Shown here in pieces: positions 38,991-50,097 of a stretch of 64,000 bases of DNA; positions within the stretch are counted from its first letter, which is position 1, and each line of letters begins with the position of its first letter. The stretch comes from Aureobasidium sp. EXF-3400 (taxonomy: Eukaryota; Ascomycota; Dothideomycetes; Dothideales; Saccotheciaceae). Under the pieces are notes generated by a model, which saw nothing but the letters and a program-made list of their open reading frames with translations, was not told the origin of the DNA and did no database searches. The translations under genes were made by a program, and so were the position numbers. The stretch lies in NCBI GenBank assembly GCA_024195585.1, contig SWBL01000005.1:1-64000 (forward strand), read 5' to 3'.

Positions 38991-41765
38991 ATGGAACCGC
39001 AGCAGCAGCCGCCGCAACCAGGCCCAGGAGCGGCAGCAACAGCGGCCGCAGATACGAACAATGTCACAGCAAAGCCAACTACGGCCAAATCGCGTGCCCG
39101 CCATCGACGGAAGGACAAGGACGACACAGCATCCGACGCGCCGGGCGATGACTCGAACAAGCGACGATGCGTGAGCTCAGCCTGCGTCGCCTGTCGCAAG
39201 AGAAAGTCGAAATGTGATGGAAACCTGCCCTCTTGTGCAGCATGCGCTCAAGTATTTATACGGAAATGACCCGACATGTCACTACGATCCTAATTCAGAT
39301 CACAGGTCTACAATACCGAATGCGTATACGATCCTAATTCAGACCACCGCCGCAAGGGCGTGTACCGGAGCGATGCCGATTCCATCAAGACGCGCAACTC
39401 TACCCTGCAGACCCTCATACACGCCATTCTCAACTATCCCGAAGAAGATGTGCCCGCCCTGGTGCGAGAGATGAGGACTTGTGAAAGTCTGGACAAGGTC
39501 GCTGAGCGAGTCGTTGCCCGTGAACAAGGCCTGGATGTGGACGAGTCGGACGATCAACAGGACGACGAATACTCTCATAATCGCACAAACGCTTCTTCGA
39601 CGGCAACGCCGCTATTCGAGAAGCAGCTGTCGACTCGTGCCGGCGAGCTGAGACTGGACGATGGCTCGGTCCGCTATATCGGCGGCACTTCCAACCTACT
39701 CTTTTTACAAGCCGACGACTCGCTGTCCTCGTCTGCGTCAGACGCATATCCTCAACAGGAAAATCCCGTCACCTCGTGGACTAACCAAACATCTGACCCT
39801 GAGCTGGTCATGCACCTTGTCAACATGTACTTTACATGGCACTACACCTACTTCACATGCTTGCCCAAGCATCTTTTCTTCCGCGATTTCATGAGAGGGA
39901 AGCCTCCGACCGACACTCGTCGAAAAACCGAATACTGTACGCCCTTGCTAGTGAATGCTATTCTCGCTCTTGGCTGTCACTTTACCTCATCGCCCGGCGC
40001 GCGTGAGAATCCGGATGACTCTGCTACTGCTGGTGACCACTTCTTCCGCGAGGCGAAACGCCTTGTTATGGATAACGATGAATATGAAAAACCAAAGATG
40101 ACCACGGTTCAGGCTCTGGCACTTATGAGTGTGCGTGAGGCTGGTTGTGGCCGCGAAGCTAAGGGATGGGTGTACTCGGGCATGAGTTTCCGTATGGCTT
40201 GTGATATGGGCCTGAACATCGATTCATCCGGTTTAGGTCACGGTGCTGAACATACTATTGACTCTGAGGAAGAGGATGCCCGTCGAATCACATTCTGGGG
40301 CTGCTTTCTGTTCGACAAATGCTGGTCAAACTATCTGGGTCGTCTACCTCAACTACCCAGCTCGGCCATCACAGTGCCTAAGTTTGATGTCTTTCCAGAC
40401 GAAGACAGTGCTTCTTGGGCACCCTACACGGATTCGGGCTTTATGAGTGCGCGATCTCAGCCTGCCCGCACACGTGCAGTTGCTCTGCAAATATCAGTGC
40501 TCTGTGAGATTAGCAACGATCTCATGCGACACTTTTACAATCCTAGTGATATGGACAAAAGCCGGGGTCGACAAGCCGAACTCAAGATGTTGAGTGATAT
40601 TCATACCCGTCTTGAAAGCTGGCGTCGCAATCTGCCCGCAGAAATGGAGCCCAAAGAGGGAGGGCTCAGCAGTGTTCTAACCATGCACATGTTCTTCCAG
40701 CTTCTATTTATCCACCTCTTCAGACCTTTCCTCAAATACAACCAGAGCACATCACCCTTGCCTGCTAATGTTAGCCCGCGAAGGTTATGCACGCAAGCCG
40801 CAGGCATGATTTCGAAGCTTATGCGTTTGTACAAGCGATCCCACGGTCTGAGGCAGATCTGCAATGTGACGGTCTACATCATGCATACGGCATGTACTAT
40901 CCATCTGCTAAACCTTCCGGACAAGAACGCTCGTCGCGATATCATACACGGCATCAAGCATCTGGAAGAGATTGGAGAAGGCTGGCTCGGTGCGCGCCGT
41001 ACGTTGAGCATCCTTTCCGTCATGGCACGAAAATGGAAGGTCGAGTTACCTGAGGAAGCAGCGACCGTACTCGCTCGTGCCGAAACCAAATTCAGCGCCC
41101 ATAGCATAGACACGCCTAGTCCGATGGCACGCCGAGAATCCATGGTGGCAACGATGGGGACATCAGAAGCTCAGCCAGTGCAAAGAGTACAACAGTACCT
41201 CCATCAACAGCGAGCTGCGTGGTCACAAGCACAGCAAGCCATACTCGCCAACGCCTCTGCGCCCATGTATGGGCAGATTCCATTCAACGCCACTCAATCA
41301 GCCGCAAGTCCCTTTACTTTACCTCCCCAATCAGCATCCGATATCCGTGCAACGAACTATCCTTCCGCACAATCCACTCCCTTCACCAACGGCCTTCAAA
41401 CAATGAACTCAGCAGACTCACCGACAGCGACCTACACAGCAGCCGCAAGCCCATCAGACATGTTCGGCGGAGTTGAACAACTACTACGTGACAGCCAAGA
41501 CTGGGTGTTCCGCGATCAAGCACAACTAGCTTCCGGCTTTGGAAACTGGGGCGGCGGGCTTGATCTGGGTGTTCCATCTTTGGGACAAAGTCCTGTTACC
41601 ACAGGATCTGCACTCGGTGCCTTTTCGTCTGCTGCAGCAGCATTTCCTTCTGTTATTGGCAGTGGTGGCGTGGGGGCTCAACAGCAACAGCAACAACAAA
41701 CCCGGCAACAGCAAGATGGGTTTGATCCTATGACGACTTATGACGAGAGGGAATGGTATCAATGA
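38991..41765 (+). CDS. Zn(II)2Cys6 fungal-specific transcription factor
   Basis: Two exons: 38991-39251 and 39306-41765; 906 aa; 54-bp intron within the zinc cluster. The cluster is C65-x2-C68-x6-C75-x6-C82-x2-C85-x7-C93 (CVACRKRKSKCDG, SCAACAQ joined to VYNTEC), with the sixth Cys from exon 2. It is followed by YDPNSDHRRKGVYR. The middle region (about residues 235-560) is the fungal_trans domain: FTWHYTYFTCLPKHLFFRDF, NAILALGCHFTS, GWVYSGMSFRMACDMGLN and ITFWGCFLFDKCWSNYLGRLPQ. The C-terminus is Gln/Ser/Ala-rich with a poly-Gln run near the end, a likely activation domain. The cluster and linker recall NIT-4/NirA-type nitrate regulators, but I cannot assign the target pathway. The intron contains a second copy of the YDPNSDH-coding DNA (see findings). 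Confidence 0.93.
39283..39347 (+). repeat. 21-bp direct repeat spanning intron and exon in the zinc-cluster region
   Basis: TACGATCCTAATTCAGA(T/C)CAC occurs at 39283-39303 (inside the intron, ending two bases before the AG acceptor) and at 39327-39347 (exon 2). 20 of 21 bases are identical, 44 bp apart. Both encode YDPNSDH in their own frames, each preceded by a Cys codon. Confidence 0.9.
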
Positions 41766-41833
41766 GCTCTTCATAGACACCGATATAATTGAACTTCTAC
41801 CAAGCACTCAAATATCATCTATCCACTATGCGA

Positions 41834-42183
41834 TCAAGGGTTTCCGAGGTTGCTCCCGATGAACACAACTTCCACTGCAGCAAAAGCAGCCGTCGACGCC
41901 GCTATCTCCAATCTTCTCGCATTCGTGCACGTAGCAAGGACAAACGCAAACAGAATCGTGAACCCAGCCATCGCCCCAATACGGCCTCCCTCCGTCTTGA
42001 TGAAGTACAGTGCGACGATTGACGCAATGGGCATTGCGGTACCGATGACACTGATCAACATATTGTTGAACTTCAGCAGTCCTTCTTGGCTGTAGTGCAT
42101 GATTCCATCGTCGGAATCGATGTTTTTTCGAATCTGGCGTCAGGCTGCTGCATGACCTTGCCCAACAGTGAGGCATCTCTCAT
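41834..42183 (-). pseudogene. Degraded DUF6594-type membrane protein fragment
   Basis: The frame 41834-42100 encodes 88 aa ending in the helices typical of fungal DUF6594 proteins: MLISVIGTAMPIASIVALYF, MAGFTILFAFVLATCTNARRLEI and STAAFAAVEVVFIGS. The usual N-terminal half (about 150-200 residues) is missing. In frame upstream there is a stop at 42140-42142. In the neighbouring frame a coding-like stretch (MRDASLLGKVMQQPDARFEK) begins at an ATG at 42183. The two frames meet at a run of six A (minus strand, 42123-42128), so a one-base slip could account for the break. A splice acceptor (CGCCAG, ending at 42134) could instead open an exon here, but I find no convincing upstream exon. I regard it as a remnant, 68 bp from the convergent transcription factor stop. 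Confidence 0.45.
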
Positions 42184-42976
42184 CTGCGATCATGACTATG
42201 CTTGCATGCTAATTGTCACTTCTCAGATTGTTAGCAAAGCGCCTCATCGAGACCACTTCATCGATCGAAACTCTAATCGAGCGTCAGACTCAGTTCCATG
42301 CTCTTCACGACAGGGGCTCTGTGTGCAATCGAGTGTTTGATATGAACCTGGATTCGGCAGGCGCTAATTATCAACCTGATATGGAACGTGTTTTAGGCGA
42401 AACCACGTTCATGCATGATGCTCTCCAATACCAGACTGCACGTCACTGTAAGACTGATTGGCGTCCCAGCATATCCCGGACTAGTTCTTTCACCATTGAT
42501 CAACTGTCCATCTCGACCTCTCAGCTATCTGGTGGAACCGCCTATAGGTATTCCTCGGTCAGCATTTCCAGTGATCACGGACTGATCGGGTTTCTGCACA
42601 CACGGTCATACTTCTGGCAAAATCCTTTAGCATATCAGTTGTTATCTTCAACAACGCTTGACGGTATCAAGCTTTGTCTCTCGGTCAGTAGCATTACCGC
42701 ATTCAACTATACTGGTGTATATATGAGGCTGAAATTTCTGGACCATTTCCTGAAGGGTTGACAACATGTTATCCTTGGAAGTTGAATAACTGAAGGGCAT
42801 GATTTTGCAAAGTTCGATTTCAGAGAGAAGACCAACAGATTATATACAAGAGGTCGAATGAGAAACAACAAAAAGAAAGGCCAACTGCCAAAAAGTCATC
42901 ATCATCCAAGATTAGCCAATGTCCAAACATGGCTTTCCGGTCGTATTCCAAAAACATGTTTCAATAGCTCGAGAAC
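42184..42976. other. Spacer with one unexplained open frame
   Basis: 793 bp. An open frame without a usable ATG start runs 42213-42761 on the plus strand (182 codons from TTG). Its Ser/Thr-rich middle and Leu-rich start look protein-like, but it has no family match I can recognise; it may be another remnant. The rest, beside the ADH 3' end, holds nothing seen. Confidence 0.35.
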
Positions 42977-44153
42977 TTATTTGGAGGTGTCGAGGACGTA
43001 GCGACCAGCGATCTGTCCCTTCTCCATCATCTCAAAGACCTTGGGCAGTTCCGAGAGACCAACGACCTTGAAGGGTGCCTTGATCAGACCCTTGGCGTAG
43101 AAGTCGAGGGCCTCGGCGGTGTCTCTGCGGTTGCCGACGTATGAACCCTTGATGGTGATCATTCTGATGACTGACTCGAAGACAGGGGCCTTAAGGGAGG
43201 CACCGGCAGGCAGACCGATGCAGATAACAGTACCACGGGGACGGACGTACTAATTTGTGTGTTATTACTCAAGGATCAATAGCAATGACGTATGTATCAA
43301 TAGTGGACTTACCTCAGCGGCTTGTTGGAAGGGCTTCTCGGAGACAGCGAGGAGGATGACAGCGTGGGGACCAAGACCATCTTCGGTGGCAGCCTGGACA
43401 TCCTTGACAACGTTCTGGCTCTTGCTGAAGTCGACAAATGCGTAAGAACCCAGTTCCTCGCACATCTTCTTCTTGTCGTCACCAGCGTCGATGGCGATGG
43501 TGCGGATACCCATGGCCTTGCAGTACTGTTGAGCGAGGGAACCGAGACCACCACCAGCACCGACGATGGCTATTGTCTGGCCAGGGCGAGCACCGGATTC
43601 CTTGATACCCTTGTAGACAGTGATACCGGCACACAGAACGGGTGCAACACCATCCAGAGGAGTGTCCTTGCTAAGTCTGGCGACGTGTGCGGCCTTTGCT
43701 ACAGCGTACTGTTGGAAGGAGCCATCGACAGTGTATCCGGACAATTGAGCCTTGGCGCACAGAGGCTCGTCCGCCTGCATGCAGAAGTCGCAAGAAAGGC
43801 AAGATCCGTTGATCCACTGGTTTATCGGGTCAGTCAAGCCAATCGAAGGACAAGTAGTCTATACATACCTTGATACCGACGTGGTCACCAACATTGACCT
43901 CGCTGACAAGTTGACCGCGTGCAACAACGACACCAGAACCTTCGTGGCCGCCAACAAGAGGAAGCTTGGTTGGAAGGGGCCAGTCGCCGTTCAAGGCGTG
44001 GAGATCGGTGTGACAGACACCAGTGTACTTGACATTGACGAGGACCTCATCAGGACCAGGCTTGGGAACGGGGATTTGCTTGTACTCGAGTGGGCCGCCA
44101 GTCTTCTCGATGACCTGAGCCCATTGCTTCTCGGGGATTTGAGGAGACGACAT
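42977..44153 (-). CDS. adh1: Zinc-dependent alcohol dehydrogenase (ADH1 type)
   Basis: Three exons: 43869-44153, 43313-43816 and 42977-43249; 353 aa, the usual length for fungal ADH1. Introns 52 and 63 bp. Catalytic zinc ligands are Cys47 (GVCHTD) and His70-Glu71 (GHEGSG), plus a Cys further on. Structural zinc ligands are Cys101, 104, 107 and 115 ([15 protein letters not shown]). The NAD loop is [20 protein letters not shown] with the Asp of [11 protein letters not shown] after it, fitting NAD rather than NADP. Splicing joins VGIK to WINGSC and QAAE to YVRPRGTV. No presequence, so cytosolic. It interconverts ethanol and acetaldehyde and matters in fermentation and ethanol use. Nothing in the neighbourhood is functionally linked. 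Confidence 0.96.
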
Positions 44154-45972
44154 TGTCAATTGGTCTCGAGTTGAGTTGGAAGTAGAGGTGGAAGTGGATA
44201 GGTGGTTGTGCTTTGTGTGTAAAGAAGAGTTTCTTGATCGAAAGATGAGAGAGTGAATAGCCGGCAGGAGCGAACTACTTATGTGCTGCTTCTCTGTTTG
44301 AAGCAGGCCCGAAGAGAGCTCACCCCACTTGCATAGAGGGGTCAACGTGCATCGGTTGGAAGGGAGCAACTCGGTGCTGTTTCCTGCAGCTCCTTCGAGT
44401 CTCGCGCGGTAGTCCGAAGCTAAGTTGAGCTTACAACGAGTGGCAGGAGATCTCGCTCTATCGGGTGTAACCAAGTCACGAAACAGTCGCCAGGCGCCAT
44501 GGCGTGGTGGTGTAGTCTCGTGCTATACCCACAAGGGCCGAAACGGCCAAATTTCTTACCGTACAAGGTCCGAATCTAAGGCCAATCCTACGAAAACTAC
44601 TCGTAAAACAACAATTTGGTTGGGAAGGAATCGAAAGGTTTTGGGGCTGACGTCTCGCGTTGCGGGACTATGCGGCGTCTGCTGTCATGGCGTGACACAA
44701 CGTTGACATCTTCAAGGCTTCAATGTCGAGCATAGCTGGTCACTACAAGACAGCGCACAGTATAGCATTGATATGGAGTCTTTGAGCGTCGACTGAGGGT
44801 GTAGAGAGCTAAGGGAGCTCGAGGAGGACCATGTAAACAAAACGATGACAAGAGTTCGATACAGGGTCATGCCTTAGTTTGGTATGGTCTGCCGGCTTCC
44901 GACCCCAGTCTCGGGACCCCTTAGCTCCCGCACGCGGGGCAGTGAACTGCATTGCTACGGCGGGGTAGCTCCCAAACCTTGTCATAGGTATTCATCCAGC
45001 TTGGTAATGCAGGTCCAAACGATGGCCGGTCGTGGATCCGACGAACCTCATAGGCTCGTTCGAACGGATATCCACCCGGATCCCACTTGCCAAGTCATCA
45101 GGTCACAATCCTTCGACAGATCGTAGCACCTAGCCGACCTGGCTTGCGCCATCCTGGCCTGTTACAAGCATCCATCTCGAGTGGGCTGGCCTCGAATTGG
45201 CCATAGTTGTACTGAGAGGAGACTGTGGCTTGCAGGCTCAGTGGTCCGGACGAAAGCAGCTTCATGGTGTTTCCCCTCGACTTTAATGCTTCCCTGTTGT
45301 CTTCTATCATACTCATTGTCTTATCCTTGTGCTAGCGCTGGCTTTGATTGACCAGAATACCTGATCTTGCTCTTTGAATCAAAGAACATGATGATGAACC
45401 TTTGAACCTTTGAACCTTTGCAAAGTTCACCGCTCCGCATTTTTCGGATGCGAGTCAGTCACCAGTGCGGAGTAAACTCAAACCATAACAAGCCATCCAG
45501 CAAGTGTGACCGCTTGCAGACCTTCCCTAATGAGACTCTTGGAGCGGCAACCTCAAGATGGTGTATCTCACTCAGCCAAGACCGGAAACCTGGTACAGTT
45601 CTGAAGCATATTCGATCTGTGCGCCTGGCGTGCTCATGCAAAGCCTTCAGATGCCGACCCTACAGTCGAACGGAAACACCTTAGACACTGCTCAGTAGTT
45701 ACTGTATATAGATCATCATTTTTTGCAGTGGATTCAAGATGGTGTACAGTATCTTATCTAGTCAAAACGCGAAGCATGCTATCGCTGGATGGTAGTGTCA
45801 TTGTAATACCTTCTGTATTACATCCAATAATAGTTTCGTGAATGACTAATATTCATGCCCCAACCGCAATCGAGACTGGAAGGAGTAAATATATACACTA
45901 GGGTCAAATCCAAGCTGTGAAGTATCTTTAGACCGAACTCTCATGCATTTCGGACGTCTAATCGTCGAGCTT
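44154..45972. other. 1.8-kb gene-poor region, adh1 promoter and CSC1-like 3' flank
   Basis: No convincing gene. The adh1 leader (44154-44260) is purine/pyrimidine biased. AGGGG/CCCCT stress-type elements occur at about 44335 and 44918 but are too short to be decisive. An 8-bp unit TGAACCTT is repeated three times at 45395-45418. Confidence 0.5.
45395..45418 (+). repeat. Three tandem 8-bp units (TGAACCTT)
   Basis: Perfect triplication of TGAACCTT at 45395-45402, 45403-45410 and 45411-45418 in intergenic DNA, followed by a partial copy of another frame (TGCAAAGTTC). Confidence 0.8.
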
Positions 45973-48728
45973 TCAGTAATAGACTGGGCGCTCCCAGATC
46001 GGCGGACGACCATCTTCAGCATCCCAGACAATCTTGTTCTTCTCATCAAGAGTGGCGCCTTCATCCGTGATTGGTATCACCTTGCTTGTATCTCTGACTT
46101 CCTGCCTACTGATACCCATTGGATCACGCGGGATCCACAAAAGTTGTGGTTGTGCAGTAACTGCTGGGTTGAAGTAGGCATGCTGTTCTTCCTCAGACTC
46201 GTATCTGATATTGACCATCTTGGGCACCAAGCGACGCATTGTGGCGTAGTCTGTGTAAATGTCGGGACGAAGGAACTTCTTCCAGAAGGTAGGTTTTGCG
46301 TGAGGTGGTGGGCCAAGTTCCACGTTCGTGTCAGCAACCATGCCTTTCTCGCCTTTCTCAGCATTTGCATCCTCGTCCAGTAGACGACGCTCTTCAGCCT
46401 CTAGACTCTTGGGCAGATAGTTGATCAAAGGCTCCAGAGCGGCATTCAGAGACAGATGATACAGAGCTGTGAACACCAAGAAGATGATCATCAAGATCAA
46501 AGGACCCAGTGCTCCCACGGACGATCCAGTAGCGATAGCGAACAGTCCAATGAGACAGAATTCAGCAATATAGAGGCCCACGAAGACTTGCTGGAGAGCA
46601 CGAGGATAGACGCGTCCTTTAGTATCGATGTTGGCGTTCGAGACGTAGAGTAGGTTATAACGATAGGCCAGATAGAACAGGTAAAGACCAATAGCAGCGA
46701 AAATGAGGACCAAAGGAGCAATGATCGCATAACAGATTGCAATCACGAAGAGATTGGTATATGGGGGGAAAACAGTGCCCCAGCTCATGCTGGACAACGA
46801 TGTCCATCGCTTGTACATCTTGCGAGGTGTGTTGTCTAAGAATTTTCCAAGGATGATGAAGACAACAAGCCCACTAAGGTTGAGCAACGTTCCAGACACC
46901 ACACCCAAGCCTTGAAGTACGAAGTAGGACAGGTAGAAATTCGAAGCCTTAGGTATGCTTGAAGCCAATAGGGTAGGAATTTGATTGATGTGGTTCGGAA
47001 GAATCGAACCAAGAGCTGAAGATGCAGCAGAACCGAGAGTGGCGACCAAGAAGACCTGTACGACCTGGAAACCAAAGTAGGTGTTCTGAACTGTGAGTTC
47101 CACAGCAGACAGAGAAGGATCACCACCAAGTCTGGCCATGAGTCGCAAAATTATTGGTAATACGGACATTAGGATAGCCAAGGCAACGGTGGGCAAGAGA
47201 CCAGACACAACTCCGAAAATGACTTGCGGTAGAGCGAGGAGCCAATTCAACCAGGTGAACCCTTCTTTGAAAGTAGTCGGAGGGTTGCCACTGTCCCAAT
47301 CCTTGAGATTGTCCAAGTTGGAGATGAAACCGACAGCAGCGACTGGGAACGACCAGAAAACGATCAAGGCAACAACAAATGAAACGGTTGCTGTTACTCT
47401 GAGAACTCGCTCCCACCATTTAATGCGCAAGTTGCTCCAGATGATTTCTCCTGGAGTCATTCCAGTGTAGCGAGGAGCCATGTGAAGCACCTGGTGATGT
47501 GTCAAGCTCTGGTAAGCAGATTGTGCTTCCTGTAGCGTGGTGAATTGTATAAAGACTGCATTGATCTTCTTGACGCCGTCCAGGGTTTTGTGCTGGTTCT
47601 GCATCTCCTCGACTTTGGGAATACGCTTTTCCAGCTCTGCGCGGCACCAGTCGATAGTGTCTACCTTCTTTCCAATCAAGGGCTTCAGACGATGGGTAGG
47701 TCTGTCCTTCGCAGAGAGGTAGCGAGAAGCTGCAGAACCACCCTCAACGTCGGGTGTTAGTTCTTCCAGAGCAATGTCTTCGTGGTCTTTCTTGGCCTTC
47801 TTCTTGTGGGCCTTCAGTCGAGCAGCATTCGCAGCTTTGATGAGCTTGGTTTCGGCAGCTTCAAGCTTGAATGCTGTCTTGTCCCTCTCCTTAACTTCGT
47901 CTTCAAGGTCTCCAGTGTCGGTAGGGATCCAAACTCTTTCAACAGATTCTCCGAGCATGCGGCGTAGGTTTGCTTCGATCAGATACTCATCCGGCACAGA
48001 GGTGAAAAGAACAGTACGGGACGAGAGGCGACTAGCATAGTATGGCGAAAGCAGATAGGCCTGGCGCAAATTGATGTAGTAAATACTCTCTCTGGTGACC
48101 ATGTAGATGACAAAACCTGTGGACTCATTATCAGCTGTGTACTCGAAGATTGGATGTTCGTCGTACCAAAGAAGAGGTAGGCACAACCAGTGTGGGCAAA
48201 CAACTTGTAGTAGTTGTTGGTCACGTTGCCCATGGTAAGGATGTCGAGTTGCGATTTGCCTCCGCCACCTGTGATGTTGATGGGGAACAGGACCGGGAAA
48301 GTAATACAACAGCCAACTAAACAAGTGAAGACGGCCAGCTTCAAGAGACGCAGGAACAAGTAACCATCCAGAGAATGATGGTTGAGGACGTAACTGTCAG
48401 GAACATTGAAGAAGTTACTGAACCATGCAAAGAGTCCATCTGGGAGCGCAGGCGATCGTTCGCGCTCCTGTATACTGCCCAGAAAGGTTCTCGGGCGATA
48501 GTTTCGGGGGAACCATCTTCTGAAGATCAAGAACAGTGTGAACCAGACCAATGCTATTAGAGCAACTGGAGCTAGAGTAGAAAGGAGACCAGTAGCAGAA
48601 GATGACGCATGCTGCGCGCTGCCAACGTTAGGGTCGTCGTTTGCGTTCTGGCGAATCGATATGGTCAGATCTGTCGCTATAACAATGTTGTCTTTTGATC
48701 GAAGTACCGTGGCTGATGTTGCCGCCAT
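45973..48728 (-). CDS. CSC1/OSCA/TMEM63-family mechanosensitive cation channel
   Basis: Two exons: 48167-48728 and 45973-48116; 901 aa; 50-bp intron (GTACGA donor, CTGATAATG branch, CACAG) joining AYLFFG to FVIYMVTRESIYYINLRQAYL. Architecture is that of yeast Csc1: three N-terminal TM segments (LAPVALIALVWFTLFLIF; LLKLAVFTCLVGCCITFPVLFP; third spanning the splice). A cytosolic RNA-recognition-like domain follows, with RTVLFTSVPDEYL and FIQFTTLQEAQSAYQSL. The DUF221/RSN1 seven-TM core comes next (IIWSNLRIKWWERVLR, AILMSVLPIILRLMARLGGDPS, TLLNLSGLVVFIILGKFLDNTPRKMYKRW), then a charged tail. The family forms hyperosmolality- and stretch-gated calcium-permeable channels. Length is normal. Confidence 0.94.
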
Positions 48729-50097
48729 ATTGACGACAATGTGGTGCTCGAGGGCGATAAATGCGTTTGAGTGGCAAGCTCAGGTTTACGAAAGAGCAGA
48801 AAGAAAAGAAACCTACTCAAGGGGTAGACCGCCTCTGATATCAGGGTCCTCTTTTGAGGAGGCGCTTTGAGTGTCAAGACAGGAAACGGCGCTAAAAATC
48901 TGTCCAGCCTGTCGTGCGCTTTACCTTGGAAGCAGCCTTGCATGAGAAGATCGCTGCGGGATGACGCTCGCTGCACTGAAAATCAGGAGCAAGCAAAACA
49001 CAAGAGACTACCTAGCATCAAGATATAGCCTGAATCTCGCCAGTGTTGCTGCGCCTTGATGGCGCTTGCAGACTTGCCTGTTGCACATGTCATATTGCAT
49101 GCGAAATCATGCAACCAGTATCTGCTTCTGTCGCTGTCGCTCGAGCGTGTGGTTCTAGCCACACGTGGAGTCTTGAGGAGAGACAGCGGAAATTGCACTC
49201 AGGTGGCTCGAGAGTCGAGGGAAGATAATATCCCCAGCCACCATTTGAGGTCCGTGAAACTCTAAATTCCCTGTTTCGTTTCATATGACAACGGGCGCTC
49301 TGATGCAGAGCATCGGCAAGTCTGGCCATCTACGTGTAGCAACGACACAACCTTCTCTGATGCTGGTCGTATATCTGACATTCGCCAGATCCGGTTTGGT
49401 CATGACAAGAATGCATTCATCTCGTGCTGAAACACCATCAGTAAACAGATCGGCCCGCATCAAGGTCCACCGTTAAACCCAGGGTCTTGAGAAGTGGATC
49501 TTGGGTTTAGACGCTCGGGAGCTAGCAGACGTTCGTCCAGACCAGCACTGAACTTTTAACAAAATGACATCTCGAATTTCCTCGCCTCCCTGTGTTTAAA
49601 AGTATGTAACGCGTATAGCTGTAGAAATGCATAATACTACCAGGAAACTGGACAGTCCCCACTGAGAAGCAAGCAGAATATGGAGTCTCTATGTGTCCGA
49701 CAGCATTTGTCTCCTGTGCCTTTCCATAGCGTGTACCTTACTCTGTGTTGTGGTCGGAGTATGATGGAACTTACATACTTTTAAACATGGGGAGGCGGTG
49801 AAACCACGACAATATTTGTGAGCGAAAGGAGAGCCTTTCTGTCATACCACAAGAGGCGCCGTATACTGCCATTTAGGTCTGCTCGGAGGAATCGCGGCAA
49901 AGTCGACGAACGTAACGAGACACCGAGACTTGGGTCTTGTCTTTGTTGAACTATTGATTATACAGAATCGAATCTTGAATGCGTAACGTGTGCCTGAACC
50001 CCGAGCTGTCCTGAACTCCTGCATGTCCCAATGGTTATACATGCCCAACAACATACAAATCGAGTGATTCGTAAACCTCTTTCGACAGTCATACTAA
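48729..50097. other. 1.4-kb spacer containing a 33-bp inverted repeat
   Basis: Between the CSC1-like gene's start and the Kei1 stop. No open frame looks coding. The notable structure is the inverted repeat at 49577-49803. The rest is unremarkable. Confidence 0.5.
49577..49803. repeat. 33-bp inverted repeat pair flanking 161 bp (MITE-like)
   Basis: Left arm 49577-49609 and right arm 49771-49803 are inverted copies with 29 of 33 bases matching. The shared core is TGTTTAAAAGTATGTAA next to CGCCTCCC. Three of the four mismatches are transitions. The spacer (161 bp) has no coding capacity. The layout (short non-coding element with terminal inverted repeats) resembles a miniature inverted-repeat element, but I could not identify a clear target-site duplication. 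Confidence 0.75.
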
